34,137 nucleotides of DNA from a virus, in the IMG/VR virus record IMGVR_UViG_3300010883_000189, positions 1 to 34,137 of that record; one strand, 5' to 3'. Shown piece after piece: positions 5,350-13,206 of this stretch. The first letter of the stretch is position 1. Every line of letters starts with the position of its first letter. The notes under the pieces were generated by a model. It was not told where the DNA came from. It made no database searches and saw nothing but the letters and a program-made list of their open reading frames with translations. The translations under genes and the position numbers were made by a program.

Positions 5350-7123
5350 TCACAATCTCCGTATCATTGCTGTAAGAAGTGAACCCGTTATCCTTAATTA
5401 CCTTCAATATGCTATTCACACGTGAAGATAATTCATCTTTGTGTGAGATCAAATAAATGTTTTTATTACGTTCTCTACTCATCTTTTTAAGTACACTTAA
5501 TGCACTTTCAACACCAGCGGCATCAAGTCCATTATCAACAAGTTCGTCAATAAACAATAGATTAATACTCTGATATAAACTTTCCCATACATCTCTAAAT
5601 GCCCAACTCAAAGATAATATGAGTCTATTTCGTTCTCCTCTACTGAGGTTATCAAAGTCCAAGTCACGGCCAAGTTCTGTAATTTCAACTGTTAAATCGT
5701 TCTGAAATACAACTTGATGCGGTAATCCTGTTTTATCTAAGTAAAGTTGTAAGCGTTTGTTTAGGAACGCTAGGTTTTGATCAATAATACGTTTACGAAT
5801 AAATGAATCTTTACTTGTAAGCAGTTTGTACAAGAAATCCATATGCTCTTTCATTTCTGTTAGAGCATTTATACTATCCCAATTAATTTCTTGTAGTGCT
5901 TGGTCACGTAATTCATCCATTTGTTCTGTGTATGGATTCATTTCTGCATCTTTTTCTACTTTACGTTCTTCTAAACTTGCTAGGTTATTTTTATGATTAT
6001 ATGCTTCTTCGCTACTGTCATAAAATGTTTTAGGACATCCATTAATATCTCCTATAACATCTAATTTTTCTTGCACTTCGTTTAGTTGCAACGTAATACC
6101 GTCGATGTATGTTTGACTTTCAGTGACATCATTTTGCTTTTCAGCAAGAATTTTTTCATGTGCTTCGTGGTGTAGTTCTTGACCACACGTAAAACATTTT
6201 TTGTTAGCAATGTCTTTTAGTTCTGTTTCATATTTAGAATGTGTGCGGTCAGCACGTAACATACTACTTTCTAAACTTGCTTTTTCTTTGTTAAGATTTG
6301 CTTGTTCTGTATCTTGTACTAACCATTCTTTTTTATCTTTATGTGATTGAATCTCTGCTTCAATATCAACAGTAATTAATTGACTAATTGCTTTTGTTGT
6401 TCTAGCAATTTCTTCTGCTTGGTTTGCGTCCCACGCTTTAGATTTAATTTCTAAGTTATCAATTGATTCTTGAACTTTTTGATTTGCTGTTTCGATGCCT
6501 TTAATTGTTGCCTCTTCTTCAGCAATAGCATCACGTACTCTTTTTTGTTCTTCTTTAAGACGTTCTGCTTTTTCAGATAAGATAGTGATGCCTAATAACT
6601 GCTCAATAATTTCTCTTTGATCATTGGCTTTGAGTGAAAGGAAAGGCTCTGTATATGTGTTAAGCGCCACTAAATGTTTGAACATTGTATGACTCATGTT
6701 CAATAACTTTGCAATATCTTCTTGTGTTTTACGACTGTCACCTTGTGATTCATTAATATCATCTGCAGTGACGTCGACATTCTCTTTGTAAAATTTGAGA
6801 ATGTTAGGCCTACGCCCTCTTTCAATTCTGTAGTTTTGTCCGTTAGTTTCAAACTCAACAGTAACTAACATACCTTTGCCGTTAGTTTTATTAATTAAGT
6901 TTTCTTTACGAATGTTTGTTAGTGCATTGCCATATAATGCATAACTTAATGCATTAATAATAGTAGTTTTACCTGTGCCATTACGTGAACCTGCATCATC
7001 TCCTCCTAAATCTAAGTTTTCACCTAGTACAAGAGTAAGTAAATTTTTATCAAAATCAACTGCTTGAGTTTGATTACCTACACTCATAAAGTTTTTTACT
7101 GTTAACGTCTTAATTTTAAACAT
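5342..7123 (-). CDS. 46: gp46 recombination nuclease subunit (SbcC/Rad50-like ATPase)
   Basis: The 593-residue product is the ATPase of the gp46-gp47 complex, which processes DNA ends for recombination-dependent replication and host DNA breakdown. The Walker A motif (GSRNGTGKTT) lies at residues 45-54. Two coiled-coil arms flank a zinc-hook CxxC (KKCFTCGQEL, around residue 309). The ABC signature LSRGERNRLILSLS lies near residue 491, and Walker B plus the catalytic Glu (LLFIDELVDNGLD) near residue 521. T4 gp46 is about 560 residues. The start overlaps the gp47 stop by one base (TAATG), as expected for stoichiometric partners. The end overlaps the 78-residue gene by 8 nt. Confidence 0.95.
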   Translation of the reverse strand: MFKIKTLTVKNFMSVGNQTQAVDFDKNLLTLVLGENLDLGGDDAGSRNGTGKTTIINALSYALYGNALTNIRKENLINKTNGKGMLVTVEFETNGQNYRIERGRRPNILKFYKENVDVTADDINESQGDSRKTQEDIAKLLNMSHTMFKHLVALNTYTEPFLSLKANDQREIIEQLLGITILSEKAERLKEEQKRVRDAIAEEEATIKGIETANQKVQESIDNLEIKSKAWDANQAEEIARTTKAISQLITVDIEAEIQSHKDKKEWLVQDTEQANLNKEKASLESSMLRADRTHSKYETELKDIANKKCFTCGQELHHEAHEKILAEKQNDVTESQTYIDGITLQLNEVQEKLDVIGDINGCPKTFYDSSEEAYNHKNNLASLEERKVEKDAEMNPYTEQMDELRDQALQEINWDSINALTEMKEHMDFLYKLLTSKDSFIRKRIIDQNLAFLNKRLQLYLDKTGLPHQVVFQNDLTVEITELGRDLDFDNLSRGERNRLILSLSWAFRDVWESLYQSINLLFIDELVDNGLDAAGVESALSVLKKMSRERNKNIYLISHKDELSSRVNSILKVIKDNGFTSYSNDTEIVNA

Positions 7124-8145
7124 TACAATCCTCTATAGATATCTAACAACAAGTTCGGTTTGTATGTTTCTGTATCTAACTTTGTTATTTGATCGGTTAC
7201 AATTTGGTCTACTGATTCAAAATCAATCTCACCAGGTTCCTTTTGATTCATTTCGTCGTCTACGTTAGCATTAGGCAACAAACTTATTTCTCTTACATCA
7301 TATTGTGCAGAAAAGTTTTCTTTAATAAAGTTTGCTTCTTCGTAACTGATATCAATATCAAGTGTTACACGTAGATATAAATTATTAGGAGCAAGTATTT
7401 CTTCTGTTTTGTCTAATAACCTGCTCAATGGAATAGTTCTATATTTAGGACAATCTTTCCAGTCGATGAACTCGGGCTCACCTCCCCATTCTAACGTCAT
7501 CATACCACGTTCATCATCCCATGCATCGGCGTAATTGTGCGGAAAGGCATTACCGATGTAATAGATATTTTTACGTTGTTGACGTTTGTGGAAGTGGCCC
7601 GTGAACACCATTTCTTGATTAGCAAAGTCGTCTGCTTTGATTTCGCCTGTGTCGGGCATTTCAACCATTGCATTCATTTTAAAGTTAGGAAGTTCAAAGT
7701 GTCCAAACATGTATCGACACTTCATTTTTGAAACTTGTTTCCATTCTTCTCCTACTAACCAAGGAACCAAAGCAACATCATCAATTACTTGTGGTTCTGT
7801 AATCACAGTAACACCTGGTACGTGTTTACCAAATACTACACTGTGAATATCTCTTTTGTCTTTATAATATAAATCGTGATTGCCAGGAAAAAAGTAAAAC
7901 TTATCAAATGCTTCACCTAATTTTTCTAGTGATCGCAAACTAGCATCCATAGTGGTTAAGTTTAACGCACTTCTGTTGTGATGCCAATCTCCTGTAAAGA
8001 TTCCTACCTCACAGCCGTTTGCTTTGGCTTGTTCAATATACCAATCTACAAACCTTTCGCAATCATCGTTGTGAATTTTGCTGTTTGATTTTAGGCCAAA
8101 GTGAATGTCTGTAAACACCGCGGCCTTTTTAAATAATTGTGTCAT
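7123..8145 (-). CDS. 47: gp47 recombination nuclease subunit (SbcD/Mre11-like)
   Basis: The 340-residue product matches the length of T4 gp47 and shows all the metallophosphoesterase motifs. These are the D-x-H of VFTDIHFG (Asp13, His15), GDWHH (Asp53), PGNHDLYY around residue 92, and two later His motifs (FGHFE and FTGHFHKR, around residues 148 and 182). It acts with gp46 as the nuclease half of the Mre11-Rad50-type complex. AGGGAAGG lies directly before the ATG. A host-type promoter with a palindrome in its spacer lies in the 58-nt gap behind the gp55 stop, so this operon need not depend on read-through from gp55. Confidence 0.95.
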   Translation of the reverse strand: MTQLFKKAAVFTDIHFGLKSNSKIHNDDCERFVDWYIEQAKANGCEVGIFTGDWHHNRSALNLTTMDASLRSLEKLGEAFDKFYFFPGNHDLYYKDKRDIHSVVFGKHVPGVTVITEPQVIDDVALVPWLVGEEWKQVSKMKCRYMFGHFELPNFKMNAMVEMPDTGEIKADDFANQEMVFTGHFHKRQQRKNIYYIGNAFPHNYADAWDDERGMMTLEWGGEPEFIDWKDCPKYRTIPLSRLLDKTEEILAPNNLYLRVTLDIDISYEEANFIKENFSAQYDVREISLLPNANVDDEMNQKEPGEIDFESVDQIVTDQITKLDTETYKPNLLLDIYRGL

Positions 8146-8171
8146 GCCTTCCCTTATACTATTGTTATTAC

Positions 8172-8201
8172 ATTATACGTGAAACCTTATAGGTTTGTCA
8201 A
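8172..8201 (-). promoter_or_regulatory. Host-type promoter with spacer palindrome (gp47-gp46 operon)
   Basis: On the minus strand TTGACA (8201-8196) and TATAAT (8177-8172) are both perfect consensus boxes separated by 18 bp. The spacer and the last base of the -35 box contain the perfect inverted repeat AAACCTATAAGGTTT (8196-8182), a plausible operator. The expected transcription start (about 8165) leaves a leader of roughly 20 nt before the gp47 ATG at 8145. Confidence 0.85.
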
Positions 8202-8203
8202 CC

Positions 8204-9058
8204 TTAATAGTCTGCTTTTGGACGTCTAATGCTTTTATAGAATTCTGCAAGTTTTTCTTTATCTTCTTTAAACACTTCTTGATTCTGTCTTGTAAACGAA
8301 GGATTAAGATTATTTTCTTGTAGAATATCATCTCTAATATTTTGATTCTTCTTTTCGATGTTTAGTACTCTTGTGAAACTGTTTGTAACTGCGGCAGTAT
8401 AGTATGCAAAAGGATTTTCACTTTTGCTTTCATCAAACTGTAAGCCAATTTGTGAAAGTTGTAATACAGCCTGAGCCCTCATTTCGTCATTATATGTGTA
8501 ACCACGCCAGTTAGATCGAGTACCGTATCTGTCAGCAAGTTTTAAAAACATTCTTCCTAGTTCTTCAGTAACACGACCGTGTCCTTTATTAAAACTTCCG
8601 TTGCTCATACCACCTTCCCAGTGGCTTTTTCCTACACAAACTAGATTATCATTTTCATCAAATCTCCAATGCTGGAATGGAGGAAAATTACAGCGTTCAT
8701 GCTCGTCTGCAATAGTTTTAGTTTTACGTTTTCTACCTGGTGATAGTGGAATATGCTCAAACGTCATAATTCTAAATACCAACGATGTTTTTTCAATTTT
8801 ACGCCAGTCTGGAAGTACATCTGCTTGTTTAGTCTTTTTGTCACCTGCCATTCTAGCCGCTTCATATGCCGCTTTACCAATCCTATCAGCCTGATTTCTT
8901 TTTGCTTCTGCTATTGTAAGTCTATTAACTTTTTCTAAACTTGGTAAAATGATATCAAATCTGTGGTAATTGTCGTCAGTATACGAACTAAAACTGTTTT
9001 TGCTTATATGGATCTGTTTAAGCAGATCTTTATTGTTTAAATATTTTACTTTTCTCAT
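8204..9058 (-). CDS. 55: gp55-type late transcription sigma factor
   Basis: The C-terminal half resembles T4-family gp55. It has YTYNDEMRAQAVLQLSQIGL, then FDESKSENPFAYYTAAVTN and SFTRVLNIEKKNQNIRDDIL, roughly residues 185-245. This is the sigma region 2-like segment that recognises the late -10 octamer. gp55 directs host RNA polymerase to TATAAATA late promoters, several of which are in this window. At 284 residues it is about 100 longer than T4 gp55. The additional N-terminal part (YLNNKDLLKQIHISKNSF and following, to about residue 170) has no motif I can name. GGAGA lies 7 nt before the ATG, and a host-type promoter precedes it, so it should be made before late transcription starts. Confidence 0.85.
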   Translation of the reverse strand: MRKVKYLNNKDLLKQIHISKNSFSSYTDDNYHRFDIILPSLEKVNRLTIAEAKRNQADRIGKAAYEAARMAGDKKTKQADVLPDWRKIEKTSLVFRIMTFEHIPLSPGRKRKTKTIADEHERCNFPPFQHWRFDENDNLVCVGKSHWEGGMSNGSFNKGHGRVTEELGRMFLKLADRYGTRSNWRGYTYNDEMRAQAVLQLSQIGLQFDESKSENPFAYYTAAVTNSFTRVLNIEKKNQNIRDDILQENNLNPSFTRQNQEVFKEDKEKLAEFYKSIRRPKADY

Positions 9059-9081
9059 AAGATTCTCCGTATGTAAGTTCT

Positions 9082-9110
9082 ATTATAAACTACGTAGTTA
9101 ATAAAAGCAA
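9082..9110 (-). promoter_or_regulatory. Host-type promoter with spacer palindrome (gp55)
   Basis: On the minus strand TTGCTT (9110-9105) and a perfect TATAAT (9087-9082) are separated by 17 bp. The spacer contains the perfect 12-bp palindrome AACTACGTAGTT (9088-9099), directly adjoining the -10 box. The predicted leader before the gp55 ATG is about 17 nt. Confidence 0.65.
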
Positions 9111-9116
9111 TAAATA
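9109..9116 (+). promoter_or_regulatory. Probable late promoter (AATAAATA) for the baseplate operon
   Basis: One mismatch from TATAAATA, 27 nt upstream of the first baseplate gene (ATG 9143). AAAAGGAG serves as the ribosome-binding site. It overlaps the -35 box of the oppositely directed gp55 promoter by two bases. The 10-mer AATAAATATT found here recurs just before gp8 (33811-33820). Confidence 0.5.
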
Positions 9117-9142
9117 TTATTACCAAAAGGAGCCAAAACAAC

Positions 9143-9898
9143 ATGAATGACAAATTAACTAACATAGGTGGTAGACTAGTTGACAACCTTATAGGTGCAT
9201 CTGGCCTAAGCGGAAAACTAAAACGATTGCAATCGTTGCTTGGGGGAAACGCTGATAAACGAGGATCATCACCGAACGTGCAAACAATTTCATTCAGTGG
9301 TGATTTATTTGGACAAGATCCTAGAATCAAAATTAAAATTCCCGAAAGTTATTTAGGCGGTCCGGCAAGCCATATAAGAAACACAAGTGATGGAGGGATA
9401 GTATTTCCTTATACTCCGCAAATTGTTGTACAAACCAGAGCCAATTATAATAATTTAAATCCCACACATAGTAATTATACGTATTATGCCTATCAGAACT
9501 CGGCTCTGGACGCAATTTCAATTGTTGGAACATTTACAGCACAAAATCCAGATGATGCAAAATATATGCTAGGAGCAATCCATGCGTTAAGAGCAGTTAC
9601 TAAAATGAACTTTGGTGGAGGAACAGATGCAGGTGCTCCACCGCCGGTTTGTAGATTGAGCGGATATGGTGAATATCAGTTTAATAATTTACCAATTGTT
9701 ATTTCAAGTTTCTTTTATACTCTTAATGAAGATGTTGATTACATCTCAGTTGGAGTGCAGGGCCAAGCAACCGCGGTACCAACTAGAGCAGAATTTACTA
9801 TTGAATGTTTACCTGCATTTTCAAGAAGAGACCAAGCACAGTTTAATATTGACAACTTTATAAACGGTGATCTTACAATTGACAAAGGAATGCTATAA
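9143..9898 (+). CDS. Baseplate tube-cap/initiator protein (T4 gp48/gp54-like)
   Basis: The 251-residue product has a set of phrases I associate with marine T4-like baseplate tail-tube proteins: GGIVFPYTPQIVVQTRANYN, then SNYTYYAYQNSALDAISIVG, FTAQNPDDAKYMLGAIHALR, APPPVCRLSGYGEYQFNNLP and TLNEDVDYISVG. T4 gp48 (about 364 residues) and gp54 (about 320) sit between the hub and the first tail-tube ring. This protein is shorter and I cannot decide which of the two it replaces. An excellent AAGGAG lies 9 nt before the ATG. Its stop overlaps the next start (TAATG). It heads a plus-strand operon that runs to the right edge. Confidence 0.65.
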   Translation: MNDKLTNIGGRLVDNLIGASGLSGKLKRLQSLLGGNADKRGSSPNVQTISFSGDLFGQDPRIKIKIPESYLGGPASHIRNTSDGGIVFPYTPQIVVQTRANYNNLNPTHSNYTYYAYQNSALDAISIVGTFTAQNPDDAKYMLGAIHALRAVTKMNFGGGTDAGAPPPVCRLSGYGEYQFNNLPIVISSFFYTLNEDVDYISVGVQGQATAVPTRAEFTIECLPAFSRRDQAQFNIDNFINGDLTIDKGML

Positions 9899-10197
9899 TG
9901 CCAAGATATTCAAATTCAAGTTTATACGCTACAACTGGACAAAACAGTCTTGGTTTAGATATTCTTGATTACAAACAAATTCCAGCCAAACTAGGTGACA
10001 AATTATATGAACTTAAACCTCAATATAATTATCGTCCTGATTTATTAGCAAGTGATTTATTTGACGATCCTGATTTATGGTGGGTATTTAAATCAAGAAA
10101 TCCTGAAGTGTTAGACGATCCTGTTTTTGATTTTGTTGCAGGAGTTAACATTTATATTCCAACAATAGATGTAATTAGAAGCACAATCGGAAATTAG
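9898..10197 (+). CDS. 53: gp53-like baseplate wedge protein (LysM-like)
   Basis: The 99-residue product contains YRPDLLASDLFDDPDLWWVF, then a DP-rich turn and VAGVNIYIP. This is the 'leave the start, LWW, Asn-Pro, G..I.IP' pattern of the LysM-like fold found in T4 gp53 and in small phage tail proteins of the P2 gpX type. T4 gp53 is 196 residues, so only the LysM-like core is present. In T4 gp53 clamps wedges together in the inner baseplate. Translation is coupled to the preceding gene, and AAGGA inside that gene lies 8 nt before the ATG. The assignment rests on motif pattern and gene order. Confidence 0.6.
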   Translation: MPRYSNSSLYATTGQNSLGLDILDYKQIPAKLGDKLYELKPQYNYRPDLLASDLFDDPDLWWVFKSRNPEVLDDPVFDFVAGVNIYIPTIDVIRSTIGN

Positions 10198-10199
10198 TA

Positions 10200-11984
10200 A
10201 TGGCAGATAATGTAACCACCGAAACAGATAACATTGAACGAGTAGACACTCGAGATCCGTTTGCAAATGCAAGTAAAGTTGAAGAATGGGATCTTGCATA
10301 CATGAGTCAAGATTCTGACATATACTCTGGCCCATACAAAGATGATGATGATAGAAAATGGACAGATAGTAAAAATTGGAAACCAAATCCAAACTATATC
10401 GATGACCCAGAAGAGTTTAAACAAAAATACTTAGGTACCGCAGATAACAAAGATAAGAGACCTCTTAAAATTCCTAACTCTATTAATAATAATAAAAAAT
10501 CGATTCCAGACACAACTGCAGGACCGGAACTTAAAAGAGAAACTAATAAAGAAACAGCAAGTACTTCTAATAGTACTGTTACACCCGGCAATGCGGAATG
10601 GACATCATTTTATCCACAGGTTCAAGGAAGACACAATGCACTACATGATTTAAACAGTTACAATTATATTATTACCCTTGTTTCTGTGTCAACTGATCAA
10701 ATAAACGATCCAGAAACATACAAAGGAAAAATTATAAATTCCAATGGTGTTGAAAATAAAGATTTTTATATAGTTGCAAAAAGTGGCGGATACCAACGTG
10801 ACATTGGACGAACCCTTAAAGATGGTTTATTCAAACGTGATCAAGGCCAAGCCGGTGATTCTAGAGACAAAGATTTGTTTATAGAGAATTTAGATTTTGA
10901 AACTAGACCTGGTATTAATGACATGGGTAATAGTAATTTGACCACAGGAACGTTTGAAGTTGTTGAGCCTCACAGTGTATCTCAATTTTATAGAGAACTT
11001 ATGAATTCCTCTAGATTCAGTGGACATCCTGACTATATTGATGCTCCGTTTTTATTAGTGATTTCGTTTATAGGTAGAGATGCAGAAAGTGACCAAGCAA
11101 TAAATCCGCCTTTTACAACTAGATACCTTCCAATCAAAATACAAAACAGCGAAATGGATGTCACTGAAGCAGGCGCTAGATATTCTGTAAAATTTATGGG
11201 ATTCAACTCCCAAGCAACTACAGCAGTTTATAATACATTATTTGATGATGTAACTCCGCGTGTTAATCAAACAGAGTCTGTTGAAAGTATTACTTCTAGT
11301 GTATTTTTAAAACATTCTTTATTTGAAGCAAAAAGAATGTTAGCACACAAGCAAGATGTTAAAAATGATCCAGATCAAATAGCGGCCGTAGAACAAAAAC
11401 TTGCAGATCAAGAGTTATTGTCTCAGGTTAATCGAGGAGCCGGCAGTACTAATGTTCGGATAGACTATTGTATACCTAACGAGTATTATGTTTGGTTTGC
11501 AGACGGCTACGGTGGAAATTTTCCATCAAACGGAAAAGCACTTGGAAATTTAGCAGAGGCCTGGAAAAGCAAAGTAAAAACTTGGACAGACAATAGTGGA
11601 TTTGAAGGTCGACCAACTGTTGGATTGACAGGAACAAGCCGAATCGGGGGTGCTGGATTAAATGATTCAGTGTTGCCTTCAGGAGCACTTAAAATTCGAG
11701 GATTTGAAGATGAACTTCGAGAAAGAGACAAAGCAAAAAAAGATGCAACTACTGTATTAAACGCGGCTGATAAAGCACTCAACGCCGAACTTAAAGCACT
11801 AGATAGTGCAAGAGCGGCACTATATAATATTGCTAAAACTAAAGTTAAAGATACTGAGGCCGACAAGTTAAAAGATCCTACACTACCTCCTGGAACTCGT
11901 GTAGACGAAGTAAAGAAAGAAGTTGACAATCAAACAGGTATTGCAATTAGTAGAGAAGAAATATGGCAAAAATTGCCGGTTTGA
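10200..11984 (+). CDS. Baseplate hub-type structural protein, N-terminal part up to an in-frame TGA
   Basis: 594 codons end at TGA 11982-11984, but the same frame stays open for another 406 codons to 13205, so this is probably the first 60% of one 1,001-codon gene. An acidic, Asp/Asn-rich, probably disordered region fills about residues 1-135. A conserved-looking core then begins HNALHDLNSYNYIITLVSVS and includes TGTFEVVEPHSVSQFYRELM, YIDAPFLLVISFIGRD and a KFMGFNSQATTAVYNTLF segment. I recall similar large structural proteins in this position in marine T4-like phages. The place between gp53 and gp5 suggests the hub partner of gp5 (T4 gp27 role). The last 100 residues are Ala/Lys-rich and likely coiled coil. 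The start ATG follows the previous stop by 2 nt. Confidence 0.7.
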   Translation: MADNVTTETDNIERVDTRDPFANASKVEEWDLAYMSQDSDIYSGPYKDDDDRKWTDSKNWKPNPNYIDDPEEFKQKYLGTADNKDKRPLKIPNSINNNKKSIPDTTAGPELKRETNKETASTSNSTVTPGNAEWTSFYPQVQGRHNALHDLNSYNYIITLVSVSTDQINDPETYKGKIINSNGVENKDFYIVAKSGGYQRDIGRTLKDGLFKRDQGQAGDSRDKDLFIENLDFETRPGINDMGNSNLTTGTFEVVEPHSVSQFYRELMNSSRFSGHPDYIDAPFLLVISFIGRDAESDQAINPPFTTRYLPIKIQNSEMDVTEAGARYSVKFMGFNSQATTAVYNTLFDDVTPRVNQTESVESITSSVFLKHSLFEAKRMLAHKQDVKNDPDQIAAVEQKLADQELLSQVNRGAGSTNVRIDYCIPNEYYVWFADGYGGNFPSNGKALGNLAEAWKSKVKTWTDNSGFEGRPTVGLTGTSRIGGAGLNDSVLPSGALKIRGFEDELRERDKAKKDATTVLNAADKALNAELKALDSARAALYNIAKTKVKDTEADKLKDPTLPPGTRVDEVKKEVDNQTGIAISREEIWQKLPV

Positions 11985-11987
11985 CTA
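11982..11987 (+). other. In-frame TGA CTA interrupting the hub gene
   Basis: The local codons are CCG GTT TGA CTA TCA TCT. Frame 0 from 10200 is open up to this TGA and again from 11985 to the TAA at 13203-13205. UGA followed by CUA is a known favourable readthrough context in other systems. The site lies between two helical stretches. TGA acts as a normal stop elsewhere in the window (13891-13893), so a recoded genetic code is unlikely. Options are readthrough, a recent TGG/CGA/AGA/GGA-to-TGA mutation, or a sequencing/assembly error. Confidence 0.75.
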
Positions 11988-12236
11988 TCATCTGGGCCCG
12001 ATGGAAATCCTGCTCAGGCACAGTTAACGCCAGCAGAAGCGTCAGAAGTTGCAACCTTAAGAAAAACCATCGTAGATACATCACCAAAAATTGCTGGATT
12101 AAATGAAGCATTAACCAAAGCAAAAGCAGAGAGTAAAAAACTAAGCCAAGAATACGACAAATTCACACAGAGTGGAGGCGGTGGATACAATCTACAAAGT
12201 CGCGGTGAAGCATGGTCATTTAGAAAAGGCAGTAAC

Positions 12237-13205
12237 TTGATGACTATCATTGATACTATGATCACAAATAGTGTATACATGGACATCTTTAAACAACCAG
12301 AACAATTAGCAAGTATACAATCTTCAGAAATGATTCCTTGGTTTAAAACAGAAGTAATAAGTTACGTAATTGGGTTTGATGTTTTAAGAATGAGATATGT
12401 ATACCAATATCACTATGTTGTTTCACCATTTGATATCCATTACAGTGCAATGCCAGGTATTAATATTCAATTTACAACAGACCAGTTAAAAGCAAAAGCA
12501 ATACGTGAATACAATTATATCTATACAGGAAAGAACCTAGATGTATTAAGTTACAACATACGATATAATAATTTATTTACAACTCCGTTGTTGTTAAATC
12601 CGCCCAGATTTAAACCTGTAAAACAAGATGGTAAAGAAAAAACTACAAATACATTTTTAGAATCTATAGAAGGTGCAATTCAAACAAATGTTAACGGACA
12701 ATCTGGTTTTACTCCGACTCCTCCTAGTGCTAAATTAAATTATAGAGAAGGGCCAAATAATAGAAATGCAATAGGTATAATATTTCAAGATTTTTTATAT
12801 AATCCACCGTTTGAAAGATCTTTAATTTTAAGTGATATTGATATTATAGGCGATCCTGTATATATTCTTGGAAGCGGAATAGCAGATCGACCGATAGTTT
12901 CACCAGGGGACATTTTAACTAGAGATGGCGAAATGAATACATTTACTCATGAACCTCATGTAATATTAAATATTCGATATCCTGAAGATATACCGACGGC
13001 ATCAGAACTTGGCGATGAGCAAAACTCACAATTTGAAATGAAATTAAAAAGAGATCAGTACAGTGGTGTATTTGAAATCTTTAATGTGCGTAATAATTTT
13101 AGTGAAGGAGTTTTTAAACAAACACTAAGATTATCAAGAAAGAAAAATCAACCTGAAGACTATTATGATTATAGTAGCAATTCCGCAGAAATGGGAAGTA
13201 CATAA
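12237..13205 (+). CDS. Baseplate hub-type structural protein, C-terminal part after the in-frame TGA
   Basis: This is the continuation of the frame that starts at 10200. The frame is already open from 11985. 12237 (TTG) and 12240 (ATG) are merely the first possible start codons and have no convincing Shine-Dalgarno sequence. The coding text before them (NLQSRGEAWSFRKGSNLM) looks like part of the same conserved domain, so an independent start is doubtful. Conserved-looking phrases include TIIDTMITNSVYMDIFKQPE, then WFKTEVISYVIGFDVLRMRY and YHYVVSPFDIHYSAMPGINI. The C-terminal third includes LILSDIDIIGDPVYILG and a final helical stretch with KQTLRLSRKKN. If separate it would be about 322 residues; if read through, the full protein is 1,001 residues. 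Another structural gene follows 1 nt after its TAA. Confidence 0.65.
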   Translation: MMTIIDTMITNSVYMDIFKQPEQLASIQSSEMIPWFKTEVISYVIGFDVLRMRYVYQYHYVVSPFDIHYSAMPGINIQFTTDQLKAKAIREYNYIYTGKNLDVLSYNIRYNNLFTTPLLLNPPRFKPVKQDGKEKTTNTFLESIEGAIQTNVNGQSGFTPTPPSAKLNYREGPNNRNAIGIIFQDFLYNPPFERSLILSDIDIIGDPVYILGSGIADRPIVSPGDILTRDGEMNTFTHEPHVILNIRYPEDIPTASELGDEQNSQFEMKLKRDQYSGVFEIFNVRNNFSEGVFKQTLRLSRKKNQPEDYYDYSSNSAEMGST

Positions 13206-13206
13206 A

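Noticed and set aside
11982-11984. Selenocysteine or a reassigned UGA codon as the explanation for the internal TGA
   Set aside because: TGA ends the 228-residue gene normally at 13891-13893 in an ATGA overlap, and no other reading frame here contains internal TGA. No selenocysteine-type chemistry is expected in a hub linker.
12237-12242. Independent start (TTG/ATG) for the C-terminal half of the hub gene
   Set aside because: No clear Shine-Dalgarno sequence. Coding text upstream of it in the same frame (GEAWSFRKGSN) looks like part of the same domain. It is kept as a separate entry only because the TGA formally divides the frame.
13165-13206. Upstream ATG for the 228-residue gene
   Set aside because: It would overlap the hub gene by 41 nt. 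The ATG at 13207, one base after that gene's TAA, fits the operon pattern better.
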